From positions 204,927-268,926 of the forward strand of contig NZ_SIHX01000007.1 of the NCBI RefSeq assembly GCF_004320525.1: DNA of 64,000 nucleotides, given 5' to 3'. The position numbers were made by a program, and so were the translations under genes. The notes under the pieces were generated by a model. The model was not told the DNA's origin, did no database searches, and saw only the letters and a program-made list of their open reading frames with translations. Positions 39,905 to 48,746 of the stretch are shown in pieces (within the stretch, counting starts at the first letter, position 1; every line of letters starts with the position of its first letter). Source of the DNA: Arthrobacter sp. S39. GTDB lineage: Bacteria; Actinomycetota; Actinomycetes; Actinomycetales; Micrococcaceae.

Positions 39905-40456
39905 TCAGCCCCGCAGCCGCTCCACCGCGGCAAGGAGTTCCGCCACGTCCCCCTCCCTGCCGTCGGCGTTCCCGGACGGCCCGCTTTCCCACATGGCGTT
40001 GAAGTACAGCCCGTCCCCCATATACAGCACAGCCTTGGCCATCGGCTTGCCGACGTCGGCGCCGATCAGCTCCAGCCACTGCTGCTGGATGGCCGCAAAA
40101 CGGCGGCGGGCCTCCTCGTGCGCCACCTCGGCCAGTCGCGTGGCGGCAACAAACGAACGGTCCATGGGGGTGTCGGACCAGAGCGATGACCGGATGAAGT
40201 ATGCGGCGGCACCCTCGGGCGCCGCCTCCATGGCGGCAAGGTCCTCCCCGGCCAGGCGGTCCAGCCGCTCAAGGGTGGCGGTGATCAGCGCCTCTTTGTT
40301 CGGGAAGTGGTACAGCAGTCCCCCCTTGGACACGCCGGCCTTTTTGGCCACGGCATCCAGCGTGGCTGCGCGCTCCCCGACGTCGATGAGGAGTTCTTCG
40401 AAGGCGTCGAGGACGGCATCATGCGCGACGGGTTTTCTGGCCATGGTTCCAATCAT
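39905..40456 (-). CDS. TetR family repressor
   Basis: A 183-residue repressor. The N-terminal helix-turn-helix is at about 22-60 (TLDAVAKKAGVSKGGLLYHFPNKEALI), and the C-terminal ligand domain follows. A second ATG at 40444 gives the common start MARKPVAHD and is equally possible. It is divergent from an MFS efflux gene with a 26-base perfect palindrome between them, so it most likely represses both itself and the transporter. The gap 39774-39904 has a small GGTGA/TCACC hairpin but no gene. Confidence 0.92.
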   Translation of the reverse strand: MIGTMARKPVAHDAVLDAFEELLIDVGERAATLDAVAKKAGVSKGGLLYHFPNKEALITATLERLDRLAGEDLAAMEAAPEGAAAYFIRSSLWSDTPMDRSFVAATRLAEVAHEEARRRFAAIQQQWLELIGADVGKPMAKAVLYMGDGLYFNAMWESGPSGNADGREGDVAELLAAVERLRG

Positions 40457-40481
40457 GCATCCTCGGGGGCTTTGATTTCTT

Positions 40482-40507
40482 AACTATACCGTCCAGACGG
40501 TATAGTT
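40482..40507. promoter_or_regulatory. TetR operator between the repressor and MFS genes
   Basis: A perfect palindrome: AACTATACCGTC, two bases (CA), GACGGTATAGTT. Its right end contains TATAGT at 40501-40506, exactly -12 to -7 relative to the MFS start codon at 40513, so the operator covers a -10 box for a probably leaderless transcript. Confidence 0.9.
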
Positions 40508-40512
40508 ATTAC

Positions 40513-42120
40513 ATGACCACGTCCGCAGCCTCCCGGCAGAACACCAACATCACCTCCGCCACCCCGTCGTCCGCCACGTCCACGCCGGCTCACGATCAGG
40601 CCCCGGTTCCCGCCAGAAACCGATGGCGCGACTGGCTCGCACTGGGATTGCTGATGTTCCCGGTACTCCTTGTTGCGGTGGACAACACGGCGCTGACGTT
40701 TGCACTGCCGGCCATTGCGCGGAGCCTGGAAACATCGGGCGTCCAGCTCCTCTGGATCGTGGATGCCTATCCGCTGGTGCTTGCCGGGCTACTGGTTGCC
40801 ATGGGCAGCCTCGGTGACCGGATAGGGCGCCGGCGGCTGCTCCTGATTGGCAGCGTCGGCTTCGCGGCGGTCTCGGCCGTGACTGCTTTCGCGCCGAGCG
40901 CCGAGTGGCTCATCGCTGGCAGGGCGATGCTGGGGTTCTTCGGGGCCATGCTGATGCCGTCCACGCTGTCCCTGATCCGGAACATCTTTCCGGACCCCAA
41001 CCGGCGCCGGCTGGCTGTTGCCATCTGGGCGGCAGGCTTTTCCGGCGGCGCCGCACTGGGCCCCATTTTCGGCGGCTGGCTGGTGGAGCACTTCTGGTGG
41101 GGCGCCATCCTCCTGGTCGCGGTGCCCATCATGCTGCCCCTGCTGGTCTTCGGCCCATCCTTCATCCCCGAGTCCAGGGACCCCCGCCCTGGGCGGGTGG
41201 ACGTGCCCAGCATTCTGCTGTCCCTGCTGGTGATGGTGCCGGTGGTTTATGGCATCAAGGAGCTGGCCACTGAGGGTTTTGGAACAATTCCGGTGCTCCT
41301 CATAGGGTTTGGCCTGGCCATGGGGTTTGTATTTGTCCGCCGCCAGCTCCGGCTTGCCAGCCCCCTCCTGGACATGTCGCTGTTCCGCAACAGGGTGTTT
41401 AGCACGGCCATCACGGCCAACGTCCTGGCGCTGTTTTCCTTCAACGGCTTCATCCTGTTCCTGGCCCAGCACCTCCAGCTCCTGGAGGGCATGACACCGT
41501 CCGCGTCCGGCGTGGCCATGATCCCGGCCTTGCTGGCCACGGTGGTGGCCGGACTGGTGGCGGTGCCGCTGGTGCGGAAGGTCCGTCCGGGATTCGTGGT
41601 GGCCGGAGGCCTGGCCCTGAGCGCCGCCGGCCATGGGCTGGTGGCCTTCGGCAACCACAGCGCGGGTCCGGCCCTCCTGCTGGGAGCACTGCTCATCCTG
41701 GCGCTGGGCGTTGGCACGGCCGAAACCATCTCCAACGACCTCATCCTGGGCGCCGTTCCCGCCGAAAAGTCAGGGGCGGCAGCCGCCATCTCCGAGACGG
41801 GCTACGAGGTGGGGTCCCTGCTGGGGACGGCAGTCCTGGGCTCCATCCTGACGGCTTCGTACCAGCACAACCTGCTGTTCCCCGCGGGGCTCGCAGAGGC
41901 CACGTCCGGCACAGCCGCACACCAGGCGGGCGAAACCCTGGCGGGAGCCATGGAGCTTGCTGCCACCCTGCCTGCTCCGCTCGCGGAGGCGCTCCGCGGC
42001 GCAGCGCGCGCGGCGTTCGATTCCGGTGTGCACATCACTGCGGGGATCGCGCTGGTACTGATGGCCGGCGCGGCCGTCCTTGCCGCCGTCGCGCTTCACC
42101 GGGTCCCCAAGGCGCACTAG
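40513..42120 (+). CDS. MFS multidrug efflux transporter, DHA2 (14-helix) family
   Basis: A 535-residue inner-membrane drug/proton antiporter with 14 predicted helices. Motif A GSLGDRIGRRRLLLIG follows helix 2, motif C-like GAALGPIFGGWLVEHFWWG is in helix 5, and the charged VAVDNTALTFALPAIA marks helix 1. It resembles LfrA/SmvA/QacA exporters of cationic dyes and quinolones. There is no Shine-Dalgarno site before the ATG. A TetR gene and palindromic operator upstream imply substrate-induced expression. Confidence 0.92.
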   Translation: MTTSAASRQNTNITSATPSSATSTPAHDQAPVPARNRWRDWLALGLLMFPVLLVAVDNTALTFALPAIARSLETSGVQLLWIVDAYPLVLAGLLVAMGSLGDRIGRRRLLLIGSVGFAAVSAVTAFAPSAEWLIAGRAMLGFFGAMLMPSTLSLIRNIFPDPNRRRLAVAIWAAGFSGGAALGPIFGGWLVEHFWWGAILLVAVPIMLPLLVFGPSFIPESRDPRPGRVDVPSILLSLLVMVPVVYGIKELATEGFGTIPVLLIGFGLAMGFVFVRRQLRLASPLLDMSLFRNRVFSTAITANVLALFSFNGFILFLAQHLQLLEGMTPSASGVAMIPALLATVVAGLVAVPLVRKVRPGFVVAGGLALSAAGHGLVAFGNHSAGPALLLGALLILALGVGTAETISNDLILGAVPAEKSGAAAAISETGYEVGSLLGTAVLGSILTASYQHNLLFPAGLAEATSGTAAHQAGETLAGAMELAATLPAPLAEALRGAARAAFDSGVHITAGIALVLMAGAAVLAAVALHRVPKAH

Positions 42121-42172
42121 GCGACCCGGTTCCGGCCAAGAATCCGACCCGCAGCAAAGGCGCCGCGCAATA

Positions 42173-42212
42173 AAGCGCCCGGCGCCGGAATTGCTTCCGG
42201 CACCGGGCGCTT
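42173..42212. terminator. Bidirectional terminator between the MFS gene and dps
   Basis: Near-perfect 17-base arms: AAGCGCCCGG then GCCGGAA on the left, TTCCGGC then CCGGGCGCTT on the right, with a TTGC loop and one internal mismatch. It separates two convergent genes. Confidence 0.88.
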
Positions 42213-42237
42213 CTGTACCTATTCTGCGAGCGCTGCG

Positions 42238-42717
42238 CTACTTTGCGTCCGGCGCGGTGACGCTGGCGGAGGCCTTCATGGTCTCCGCATTGACCATCCA
42301 GGCATACTGCTCCAGCTTGGCGATGAATGCATGCAGCAGGTCAGCGGTGGTGGGATCCTCTTCATCCACTTCGTCATGGACCTTGCGCATGGTCCCGACG
42401 GCAGCCTCGAGGGCGGCGACGATCCGCTCGATGGCGTCCTTGGTGTTGATGAGGCCTTCAGGGAACTGGGCCAGGCTGGTGCTCTTGGCCACCGTCGAGC
42501 TGCGGCCGTCGGGAAGGGCATGCAGTGCACGCATTCTTTCGGCCATGTCATCGGCGAACTGGCGGGCGGCATCAACGATTTCGTCGAGCTGCAGGTGGAG
42601 GTCCCGGAAGTTGGTGCCCACGATGTTCCAGTGGGCCTGCTTGCCCTGGATATGCAGCTCGATCAGGTCCGCAAGAACGGCCTGAAGATTGTTGGTCAGC
42701 GTCGGTGAAGCTTTCAT
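42238..42717 (-). CDS. dps: Dps family DNA-protection ferritin
   Basis: A 159-residue mini-ferritin that oxidises and stores iron and protects DNA during starvation or peroxide stress. The inter-subunit ferroxidase ligands are visible in HIQGKQAHWNIVG and RDLHLQLDEIVD. The C-terminal tail is short (SVTAPDAK), with one lysine, so DNA binding through a basic tail is uncertain. Divergent from the agmatine operon. Confidence 0.94.
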   Translation of the reverse strand: MKASPTLTNNLQAVLADLIELHIQGKQAHWNIVGTNFRDLHLQLDEIVDAARQFADDMAERMRALHALPDGRSSTVAKSTSLAQFPEGLINTKDAIERIVAALEAAVGTMRKVHDEVDEEDPTTADLLHAFIAKLEQYAWMVNAETMKASASVTAPDAK

Positions 42718-42818
42718 GAATCCTCCTCGATTGGTCCAGTGATCCTGACGCTATCAGCCGCTTTGGCAGCCCGGAGCAAAATTTCTCAGTGAGCTTACTA
42801 ATTTGTGCCGGGCGACAT

Positions 42819-42893
42819 AAAAGAACGCGATTCATTTAAGCTCTTGCGCGAAAGCCCGGCACCGTCCATACTAAATGAACGTCATTCATTTAG
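42819..42893 (+). promoter_or_regulatory. Promoter of the agmatine operon framed by two operator copies
   Basis: A strong dyad, CTAAATGAA-N5-TTCATTTAG, lies at 42871-42893. A related 21-base copy (17 matches) is at 42819-42839 (AAAAGAACGCGATTCATTTAA). Between them TTGCGC (42844-42849), a 17-base spacer and CATACT (42867-42872) form a plausible promoter. The arrangement implies a dimeric regulator, not encoded nearby. Confidence 0.7.
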
Positions 42894-42921
42894 TGACGAT
42901 CGTCTCACTGGAAGTAAGCCC

Positions 42922-43983
42922 ATGATTGAAATTTCCTGTCTCGACTCCCCCGCTTCCCTGGCTCGGACAGCGCCGTCCGAACGCCCCGCCCTCCGCGTGG
43001 GCGTGGTGCAGCACCGCTGGCATGCAGACACTGACGTCCTGCAGGCCGAACTCGACGAAGGCATCGGCCGTGCCGCCCGGCTGGGCGCCACAGTGGTGTT
43101 CCTGCCCGAGCTCACGCTCTCCCGCTACCCCGCGGACGCCCGCCCCGAAAATGACATTTCCCGGCCCGGAGCGGTGCGGCCCCGGCCGTCGGACACCGCT
43201 GAGGACCTGCTCACCGGGCCCACGTTCCGGTTCGCCGCAGAGTCGGCCCGCCGCCACGGCGTGGCCGTCCACGCCTCGCTGTACCAGCAGGCGCCGGACC
43301 CGGACGGCAGCGATGACGGCCTGGGCCTGAACACCGCCATCCTGGTGTCGTCGGAGGGGGAACTGCTCGCCCGGACGCACAAGCTGCACATCCCGGTCAC
43401 CGCCGGCTACTACGAGGACAAGTTCTTCCGCCAGGGGCCGGCGGCAGCGGATGCCTACGAGGTCCACGCGCCGGAGGAACTGGGTGGCGCGCGGCTGGGC
43501 ATGCCCACCTGCTGGGACGAATGGTTCCCTGAAGTAGCCCGGCTCTATTCCCTGGGCGGCGCCGAGATCCTGGTGTACCCCACCGCGATCGGCTCCGAAC
43601 CGGACCACCCGGACTTCGACACGCAGCCGCTGTGGCAGCAGGTCATTGTGGGCAACGGCATCGCCAACGGCCTCTTTATGATTGCCCCCAACCGCTGGGG
43701 CAGCGAGGGAACACTGGACTTCTACGGCTCCTCGTTCATCTCCGACCCCTACGGCCGGATCCTGGTCCAGGCCCCGCGCGACGAGTCCGCCGTCCTGGTG
43801 GCAGACCTCGACCTGGACCAGCGCCGGGACTGGCTCACGCTCTTCCCGTTCCTGGCCACCCGCCGCCCCGACACCTACGGCCGGCTGACCGAACCCGTGC
43901 GCCGTGACCAGCCGCTTGGCGGCGAGGAGGCGGGGATCGGGATTTCGGCAGGCTCAATCACCGGTCAGGAGCTGACCGCATGA
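42922..43983 (+). CDS. aguB: N-carbamoylputrescine amidase (nitrilase superfamily)
   Basis: A 353-residue carbon-nitrogen hydrolase that converts N-carbamoylputrescine to putrescine, CO2 and ammonia. The catalytic triad fits Glu in VVFLPELTLSRYP, Lys in HKLHIPVTAGYYE and Cys in GMPTCWDEWFPEVAR. I chose the ATG at 42922, preceded by GGAAG; the open frame reaches back to 42805. The next gene, agmatine deiminase, supplies its substrate and starts inside its last codons (ATGA). Confidence 0.91.
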   Translation: MIEISCLDSPASLARTAPSERPALRVGVVQHRWHADTDVLQAELDEGIGRAARLGATVVFLPELTLSRYPADARPENDISRPGAVRPRPSDTAEDLLTGPTFRFAAESARRHGVAVHASLYQQAPDPDGSDDGLGLNTAILVSSEGELLARTHKLHIPVTAGYYEDKFFRQGPAAADAYEVHAPEELGGARLGMPTCWDEWFPEVARLYSLGGAEILVYPTAIGSEPDHPDFDTQPLWQQVIVGNGIANGLFMIAPNRWGSEGTLDFYGSSFISDPYGRILVQAPRDESAVLVADLDLDQRRDWLTLFPFLATRRPDTYGRLTEPVRRDQPLGGEEAGIGISAGSITGQELTA

Positions 43984-45005
43984 GCGCCTGGCGCATGCCC
44001 GCCGAGACCGCTCCGCAGGAGCGGCTCTGGATGGCGTTCCCCACCGGCGGCTACACCCTGGGCGACACCGACGAGGATGCCCACGCTGCCCGGTCCACGT
44101 GGGCAGCCGTGGCCAACGCCGCCGTCGAATTTGAGCCGGTCACCGTGGTGGTGGACCCGGCCGACGTCGGCATCGCCGCCCGCTATCTCCACCCGGAGGT
44201 CGAGGTCCTTGCAGCCCCGCTCAACGATGCGTGGATGCGGGACATCGGCCCAACTTTTGTGCTGGACAGGGACGGGAGCCTCGGCGCCGTCGACTGGGTG
44301 TTCAACGGCTGGGGCGCCCAGGACTGGGCCCGCTGGGACAAGGACGCGCTGGTCGCCGGCGAGGTTTCCGGCCGCGCAGGCGCAACGCACATCGTGTCCG
44401 CGCTGGTCAACGAAGGCGGAGGCATCCAGGTTGATGGCGAGGGCACCGTCCTGGTGACCGAAACCGTGCAGCTCGATCCGGGCCGGAACCCCGGACTCAG
44501 CCGGTCCGACGTCGAAGCCGAGCTTGCCCGGACCATCGGTGCAACCCATGTCGTCTGGCTCCCCCGCGGCCTGGCCAGGGACTCGGAACGGTTCGGCACC
44601 CGCGGGCATGTGGACATCGTCGCAGCCATCCCCTCCCCCGGTACGCTGCTGGTGCATTCCCAGCAGGACCCGCGGCACCCTGATTACCAGGTGAGTCGAG
44701 AGGTCATCGAGCACCTCCGCACCACGAAGGACGCGGCCGGACGGGAGTGGAACATCATCGAAGTCCCCGCCCCGGAAACGCTGTGGGATGACGAGGGTTT
44801 TGTGGATTACAGCTACATCAACCACGTGGTGGTCAACGGCGGCGTCATTGCCTGTACGTTCGGGGACGCCAACGATGACAAGGCGCTGCAGATCCTGGCA
44901 GAGGCCTACCCCGGCCGGCGTGTGGTCGGGATCGACGCCCGCGAGCTCTTCGCCCGCGGCGGCGGTATCCATTGCATCACCCAACAGCAGCCTGCTGCTT
45001 CGTAG
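43980..45005 (+). CDS. aguA: Agmatine deiminase
   Basis: A 341-residue enzyme of the guanidino-group-modifying family that turns agmatine into N-carbamoylputrescine and ammonia. Family motifs are NDAWMRDIGPTFV, VNEGGGIQVDGEG, GHVDIVAAIPSPG and the catalytic Cys in GGGIHCITQQQ near the C-terminus. It overlaps aguB by four bases and is followed 13 bases later by a permease gene, so the three form one catabolic operon feeding putrescine metabolism. Confidence 0.95.
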   Translation: MSAWRMPAETAPQERLWMAFPTGGYTLGDTDEDAHAARSTWAAVANAAVEFEPVTVVVDPADVGIAARYLHPEVEVLAAPLNDAWMRDIGPTFVLDRDGSLGAVDWVFNGWGAQDWARWDKDALVAGEVSGRAGATHIVSALVNEGGGIQVDGEGTVLVTETVQLDPGRNPGLSRSDVEAELARTIGATHVVWLPRGLARDSERFGTRGHVDIVAAIPSPGTLLVHSQQDPRHPDYQVSREVIEHLRTTKDAAGREWNIIEVPAPETLWDDEGFVDYSYINHVVVNGGVIACTFGDANDDKALQILAEAYPGRRVVGIDARELFARGGGIHCITQQQPAAS

Positions 45006-45018
45006 AAAGCGCTGGACA

Positions 45019-46581
45019 ATGACGCAAACCATCCGCAAGGGCACCTCCGCCGGCCAGCAGTCGGGGGCTGACGCAGCCGGCACGGCGCACGGCATCACGG
45101 CCAAGGGCCTCAAGGGCGGGCAGCTGGGCCTCCTCGCCGTTGTGGTCCTGGGCATCTCCACCATCGCGCCGGCGTACACGCTCACCAGTGCACTGGGCCC
45201 CACCATCAACGAAGCCGGGCTCCAGCTGCCGGTCATCTTCCTCATCGGCTTTATCCCCATGATCCTGGTGTCCCTCGCCTACCGGGAGCTCAACGCCGAC
45301 TCCCCGGACAGCGGCACCACGTTCACCTGGGTCACCAAGGCCTTCGGACCGTGGGTTGGTTGGATGGGCGGCTGGGGACTCCTCGCCGCCAACATCATCG
45401 TCCTGTCCAACCTCGCGGGCGTGGCCGTGGACTTTTTCTACCTCTTCCTGTCACAGGTGACCGGCTCACCCGAGCTTGCCGACCTCGCGGCCAACAAGCC
45501 ACTGAACGTCCTGACGTGCTTCGTTTTTGTGGCCCTCGCCGTCTGGGTGAGCTACCGCGGCCTGCACACCACCAAGCTGGTGCAGTACGGGCTCGTGGGC
45601 TTCCAGTTGCTGGTTCTGGGGCTGTTCGTGGGCCTGGCGTTCGCGAACTGGTCCACCTCCGAAACGGCCATCCCGTTCAGCTGGGAGTGGTTCGACGTCA
45701 CCAAAATCGAGACGTTCGGGCAGATCGCTGCCGGCATCTCCCTGTCGATCTTTGTCTACTGGGGCTGGGACGTGTGCCTGACCGTGAACGAGGAAACAGC
45801 CAACGGCAAAAAGACCGCTGGCCTGGCCGGTACCCTCACCGCGGTGGCAGTCCTGGGCATCTACCTCCTGGTGAGCATCGCCACCATGATGTTCGCCGGC
45901 GTCGGCGATACCGGGGTGGGGCTGAACAACCCGGAGAACCACGAGAACCTCTTCACGGCGCTTGCGTCCCCGATCATGGGGCCGTTCGCCATCCTGATGT
46001 CCCTCGCGGTCCTCTCCAGTTCCGCTGCATCCCTGCAGTCAACGTTCACGTCGCCGTCGCGCAGCCTGCTGGCCATGGCCCACTACGGCGCCCTGCCCAG
46101 GCCGTTCAGCCACCTGAGCAAGCGTTTCGCGACGCCGGGCTTCGCCACTGTTGCGGCCGGCGTCGTGTCCGCCGGTTTCTACGCCGTGATGCACGTGATC
46201 AGCGAGAACGTCCTGAACGACACCATCCTGGCCCTTGGCCTGATGATCTGCTTCTACTACGGCCTGACCGCCATCGCCTGCGCCTGGTACTTCCGGAACA
46301 GCGTCTTCAGCAGCGTCCGCAACTTCATGCTGCGGCTCGTTTGCCCGGTGCTGGGCGGCGTCGGCCTGTTTGTGGTGTTCCTGCAGACGGCGGTGGACAG
46401 CTGGGCGCCGGAGTTCGGCAGCGGCTCGGAGGTTTTTGGTGTGGGTCTGGTGTTTGTCCTGGGCATCGGGATCCTGCTGCTCGGGGCGGTGTTCATGCTG
46501 GTCATGGCCCGCCTCCGCCCCGGGTTCTTCCGGGGCGAGACCATCCGCCGCGACACTCCGGCACTGGTGGTGCCCGAGTAG
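45019..46581 (+). CDS. APC superfamily amino acid/polyamine permease
   Basis: A 520-residue membrane transporter with about 12 helices. The first helix pair carries GLLAVVVLGISTIAPAYTLTSALGP, and a conserved region reads NSDxPDSGTTFTWVTKAFGPWVGWMGG in outline (actual start LNADSPDSGTTF). I chose the ATG at 45019, which leaves a 13-base gap to aguA. As the third gene of the operon it probably imports agmatine or exchanges it for putrescine; substrate is inferred from context only. Confidence 0.9.
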   Translation: MTQTIRKGTSAGQQSGADAAGTAHGITAKGLKGGQLGLLAVVVLGISTIAPAYTLTSALGPTINEAGLQLPVIFLIGFIPMILVSLAYRELNADSPDSGTTFTWVTKAFGPWVGWMGGWGLLAANIIVLSNLAGVAVDFFYLFLSQVTGSPELADLAANKPLNVLTCFVFVALAVWVSYRGLHTTKLVQYGLVGFQLLVLGLFVGLAFANWSTSETAIPFSWEWFDVTKIETFGQIAAGISLSIFVYWGWDVCLTVNEETANGKKTAGLAGTLTAVAVLGIYLLVSIATMMFAGVGDTGVGLNNPENHENLFTALASPIMGPFAILMSLAVLSSSAASLQSTFTSPSRSLLAMAHYGALPRPFSHLSKRFATPGFATVAAGVVSAGFYAVMHVISENVLNDTILALGLMICFYYGLTAIACAWYFRNSVFSSVRNFMLRLVCPVLGGVGLFVVFLQTAVDSWAPEFGSGSEVFGVGLVFVLGIGILLLGAVFMLVMARLRPGFFRGETIRRDTPALVVPE

Positions 46582-46593
46582 CTTGCCCGCACC

Positions 46594-46635
46594 GAACGGC
46601 ACCCTGGCCCGGATTTCCGGATCAGGGTGCCGTTC
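46594..46635 (+). terminator. Terminator of the agmatine operon
   Basis: Perfect 13-base arms GAACGGCACCCTG and CAGGGTGCCGTTC with a 16-base loop, starting 13 bases after the permease stop and followed by TTGGGTTT. Confidence 0.85.
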
Positions 46636-46684
46636 TTGGGTTTGCCGTGCTTATCTCAACGCCGGTTCGCCATTGAACCGGAGG

Positions 46685-47236
46685 TCACCAGAAGTGCGCC
46701 ACGTCCACTACCAGCCGCGATCCGGAGCCCGGTCCGTCCAGGGTGAAGACCCGGAACGGGAGCCGTGCACGGACGCCGAGGCCGATGCTTGTGTAGCCTT
46801 CAAAGCTGCCTGCGTAAGCTACCTGACGGAACGTCTGGTAACCAGCCACGTTGGACAGTTCGGCTTTTGCTGCCGGGCTGTACGTGACGTTGCCGGTCTC
46901 GTTGTCGTAGGACGGAGCGTTCACAGTGACCTGGAGGAACGCGCTGCCCTGCAGCGGGATACTGAAACCTGAACCGTCCTGGACCACTACGGGAACGTAC
47001 TGGACGGTGTGGCCGGCCACAGGGCCGTTGAGATCAACCACCATCCGGTCGAAGCAGTAGTGCTGCCCCGTCCGGACGTTGGTTACAGATGCGGTGCTCA
47101 TCGCTGGATTTGTTTCGGCCAGCGATCCCCAAACAAGTCCGCAATAGGACGTGGTTGCCGAGGCGGGCCCCGGAGCCAGGAAACCCAATCCGACAGCCAT
47201 CAGAATGACTGCCAGCCACGTGTGAATCTTTTTCAT
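46685..47236 (-). CDS. Secreted AMIN-like domain protein
   Basis: A 183-residue exported protein. The signal peptide (MKKIHTWLAVILMAVGLGF, cleavage near ASA-T at about 27) is clear, and I chose the ATG at 47236 for it. The mature protein matches the actinobacterial AMIN-like family: QTFRQVAYAGSFEGYTSIGL, then LPFRVFTLDGPGSG and LVVDVAHFW at the end. Two cysteines could form a disulfide. AMIN domains bind cell-wall material, so an envelope role is plausible but unproven. The gap 47237-47529 holds a terminator and no gene. Confidence 0.85.
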   Translation of the reverse strand: MKKIHTWLAVILMAVGLGFLAPGPASATTSYCGLVWGSLAETNPAMSTASVTNVRTGQHYCFDRMVVDLNGPVAGHTVQYVPVVVQDGSGFSIPLQGSAFLQVTVNAPSYDNETGNVTYSPAAKAELSNVAGYQTFRQVAYAGSFEGYTSIGLGVRARLPFRVFTLDGPGSGSRLVVDVAHFW

Positions 47237-47475
47237 TGTGGGCCACCTTTTCGAGTGATTGGATAGCTCAAGCGTAGGAGCCCAAACCACCCTTAAGCAG
47301 GGTTGTATCCCCTTCGGCGCGGAACCGTTAAATGCACCTGTTTCCGGTCACGCGGGCGTAAATCCGGTACGGTTTGTGGCCGGAAAGAATCCCTATTTAC
47401 ACCGTTTCTGGACGCTACCGTTATGCAGGTAACGACGCCGGCACGCGGCTCCTGGCGTCCTGCCCCGGACAGCAG

Positions 47476-47510
47476 AAAGGCGCCGTCCACCGAACGCGGA
47501 CGGCGCCTTT
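47476..47510. terminator. Terminator after the DUF4193 gene
   Basis: Perfect 13-base arms AAAGGCGCCGTCC and GGACGGCGCCTTT with a nine-base loop; runs of A and T at the ends make it usable from either strand. Confidence 0.85.
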
Positions 47511-47529
47511 CAACGGGCGTGGGTGCTGC

Positions 47530-47832
47530 CTAGCCTTCGCAGTCGCGGCAGTACTTCATGCCGTTCTTTTCGCGGGCAATCTGGGACCGGTGGCGGACCA
47601 GGAAGCAGGACGAACAGGTGAATTCGTCGGACTGCTCGGGAACAACAATGACCGTCAGTTCCTCGTTGGAGAGGTCGGCGCCCGGAAGGTCAATTCCTTC
47701 GGCGGTGTCGTTCTCATCGACGTCGATAACCGCGGTCTGGGCAGCACCTGAACGGGAGGCCTGGAGGGCTTCCAGCGATTCTGCGGGAGACTCTTCTTCT
47801 TGCTTACGTGGAGCGTCGTAATCGGTAGCCAT
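47530..47832 (-). CDS. DUF4193 family zinc-ribbon-like protein
   Basis: A 100-residue acidic cytoplasmic protein. The start MATDYDAPRKQEEE is typical of the actinobacterial DUF4193 family (relative of mycobacterial Rv2699c). Four cysteines in two pairs, FTCSSCF and KYCRDCEG at the C-terminus, suggest a zinc ribbon. The ATG at 47832 is chosen over an upstream in-frame start at 47874 because it gives the family N-terminus. Function unknown. Confidence 0.9.
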   Translation of the reverse strand: MATDYDAPRKQEEESPAESLEALQASRSGAAQTAVIDVDENDTAEGIDLPGADLSNEELTVIVVPEQSDEFTCSSCFLVRHRSQIAREKNGMKYCRDCEG

Positions 47833-47952
47833 GGCATGTTCACTTTCGTTGCTGCGCAGCGCCATTTCAGGCACCTCAGTGAAGCAGTTTAGGTCATTAT
47901 GCCGTGACTTGGAGAATAGTGTGCTTAAGCAGACATATTGCTACTGCCCGGC

Positions 47953-48138
47953 TCATTCCGCAGGCCTTGAAGCGTGCGCGGCGCGGGCATGGTCGCCGGC
48001 AACGGCGATGCCGCTGAGCGCCGGCAGCCAGCCCCAGCGGGTGGCATCAGCCATGGCGTCCGCAGCCTCCTCGACCGTGTCGCAGAAGAAGGCATCGGCA
48101 AGCCAAGAACGGACAGAGGCCAGCAGCGAAGGAGTCAT
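47953..48138 (-). CDS. Small hypothetical protein, uncertain
   Basis: A possible 61-residue protein (MTPSLLASVRSWLADAFFCD, then EEAADAMADATRWGWLPALS). The frame stays open far upstream through the opposite-strand gene at 48296, but only this part looks protein-like in composition. No ribosome site precedes the ATG at 48138. I do not recognise a family; it may not be a real gene. Confidence 0.35.
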   Translation of the reverse strand: MTPSLLASVRSWLADAFFCDTVEEAADAMADATRWGWLPALSGIAVAGDHARAAHASRPAE

Positions 48139-48295
48139 GCACCGACGGTACGGGCCGAATGTTGTGGGCTCGTTTCGCGCCAGTCTCGGGGCCGTAAAGC
48201 CTTGGCCGTGGGTGGGCGTCCCGCTGTGGCGCCACGCGCCTGCCGGTCCTACCCTGATAGGGCAAGCAAACTCAGATGCAACCTGAGGAGGCACC

Positions 48296-48643
48296 ATGGC
48301 AGTCAAACTCAACCGCAAGGCCCTCACGCACGCCCGCCAGCTCATCAAGGACGGGAAAGTCCAACGCGACGTCCGCGATGACTGGAGCGAACACGCACCA
48401 TCGGCCGACGACGAGAACGCCTTCATCGACAAGCACGGCTTTGCTGACTTCGCCGAATGGCATCTGGGACGCGATGACGATAAGTCGGACGAAACCAAAG
48501 GCAGCGTGAGCTTTCCGTTCGGGGACTTCAAGAAAGTCCACCGCTGCGCCGTCATTTCCCTGGAGAGCCGGGCAGCCCAATACGGCCATGACGACATCCG
48601 GGACGCCGCGAAAAAACTGCTGGAGCTGATCGATACGGAGTAA
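48296..48643 (+). CDS. Conserved hypothetical protein
   Basis: A 115-residue cytoplasmic protein of a family common in actinobacteria and without known function. Conserved features visible are VKLNRKALTHARQLIKDGK, DDWSEHAPSADDENAFI and FGDFKKVHRCAVISLESRA. A GAGGAGG ribosome site sits five bases before the ATG, a strong translation signal. Charged, without membrane segments. Stands alone between two intergenic gaps. Confidence 0.84.
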   Translation: MAVKLNRKALTHARQLIKDGKVQRDVRDDWSEHAPSADDENAFIDKHGFADFAEWHLGRDDDKSDETKGSVSFPFGDFKKVHRCAVISLESRAAQYGHDDIRDAAKKLLELIDTE

Positions 48644-48746
48644 GGCTGCGCAGCAACGACCCCGGCTCCTGCCTGCACTACGCCAAGCCCACCCCAACCC
48701 CGCCCGGTTGGGGCGGGACGGCGCTACTTCGGTATGATCCGGGTTC

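Noticed and set aside
48139..48678. Upstream extension of the minus-strand frame that ends at 47953
   Set aside because: This part is antisense to the conserved protein at 48296-48643 and has Ser/Arg-rich shadow composition; only the last 61 codons are kept, with low confidence.
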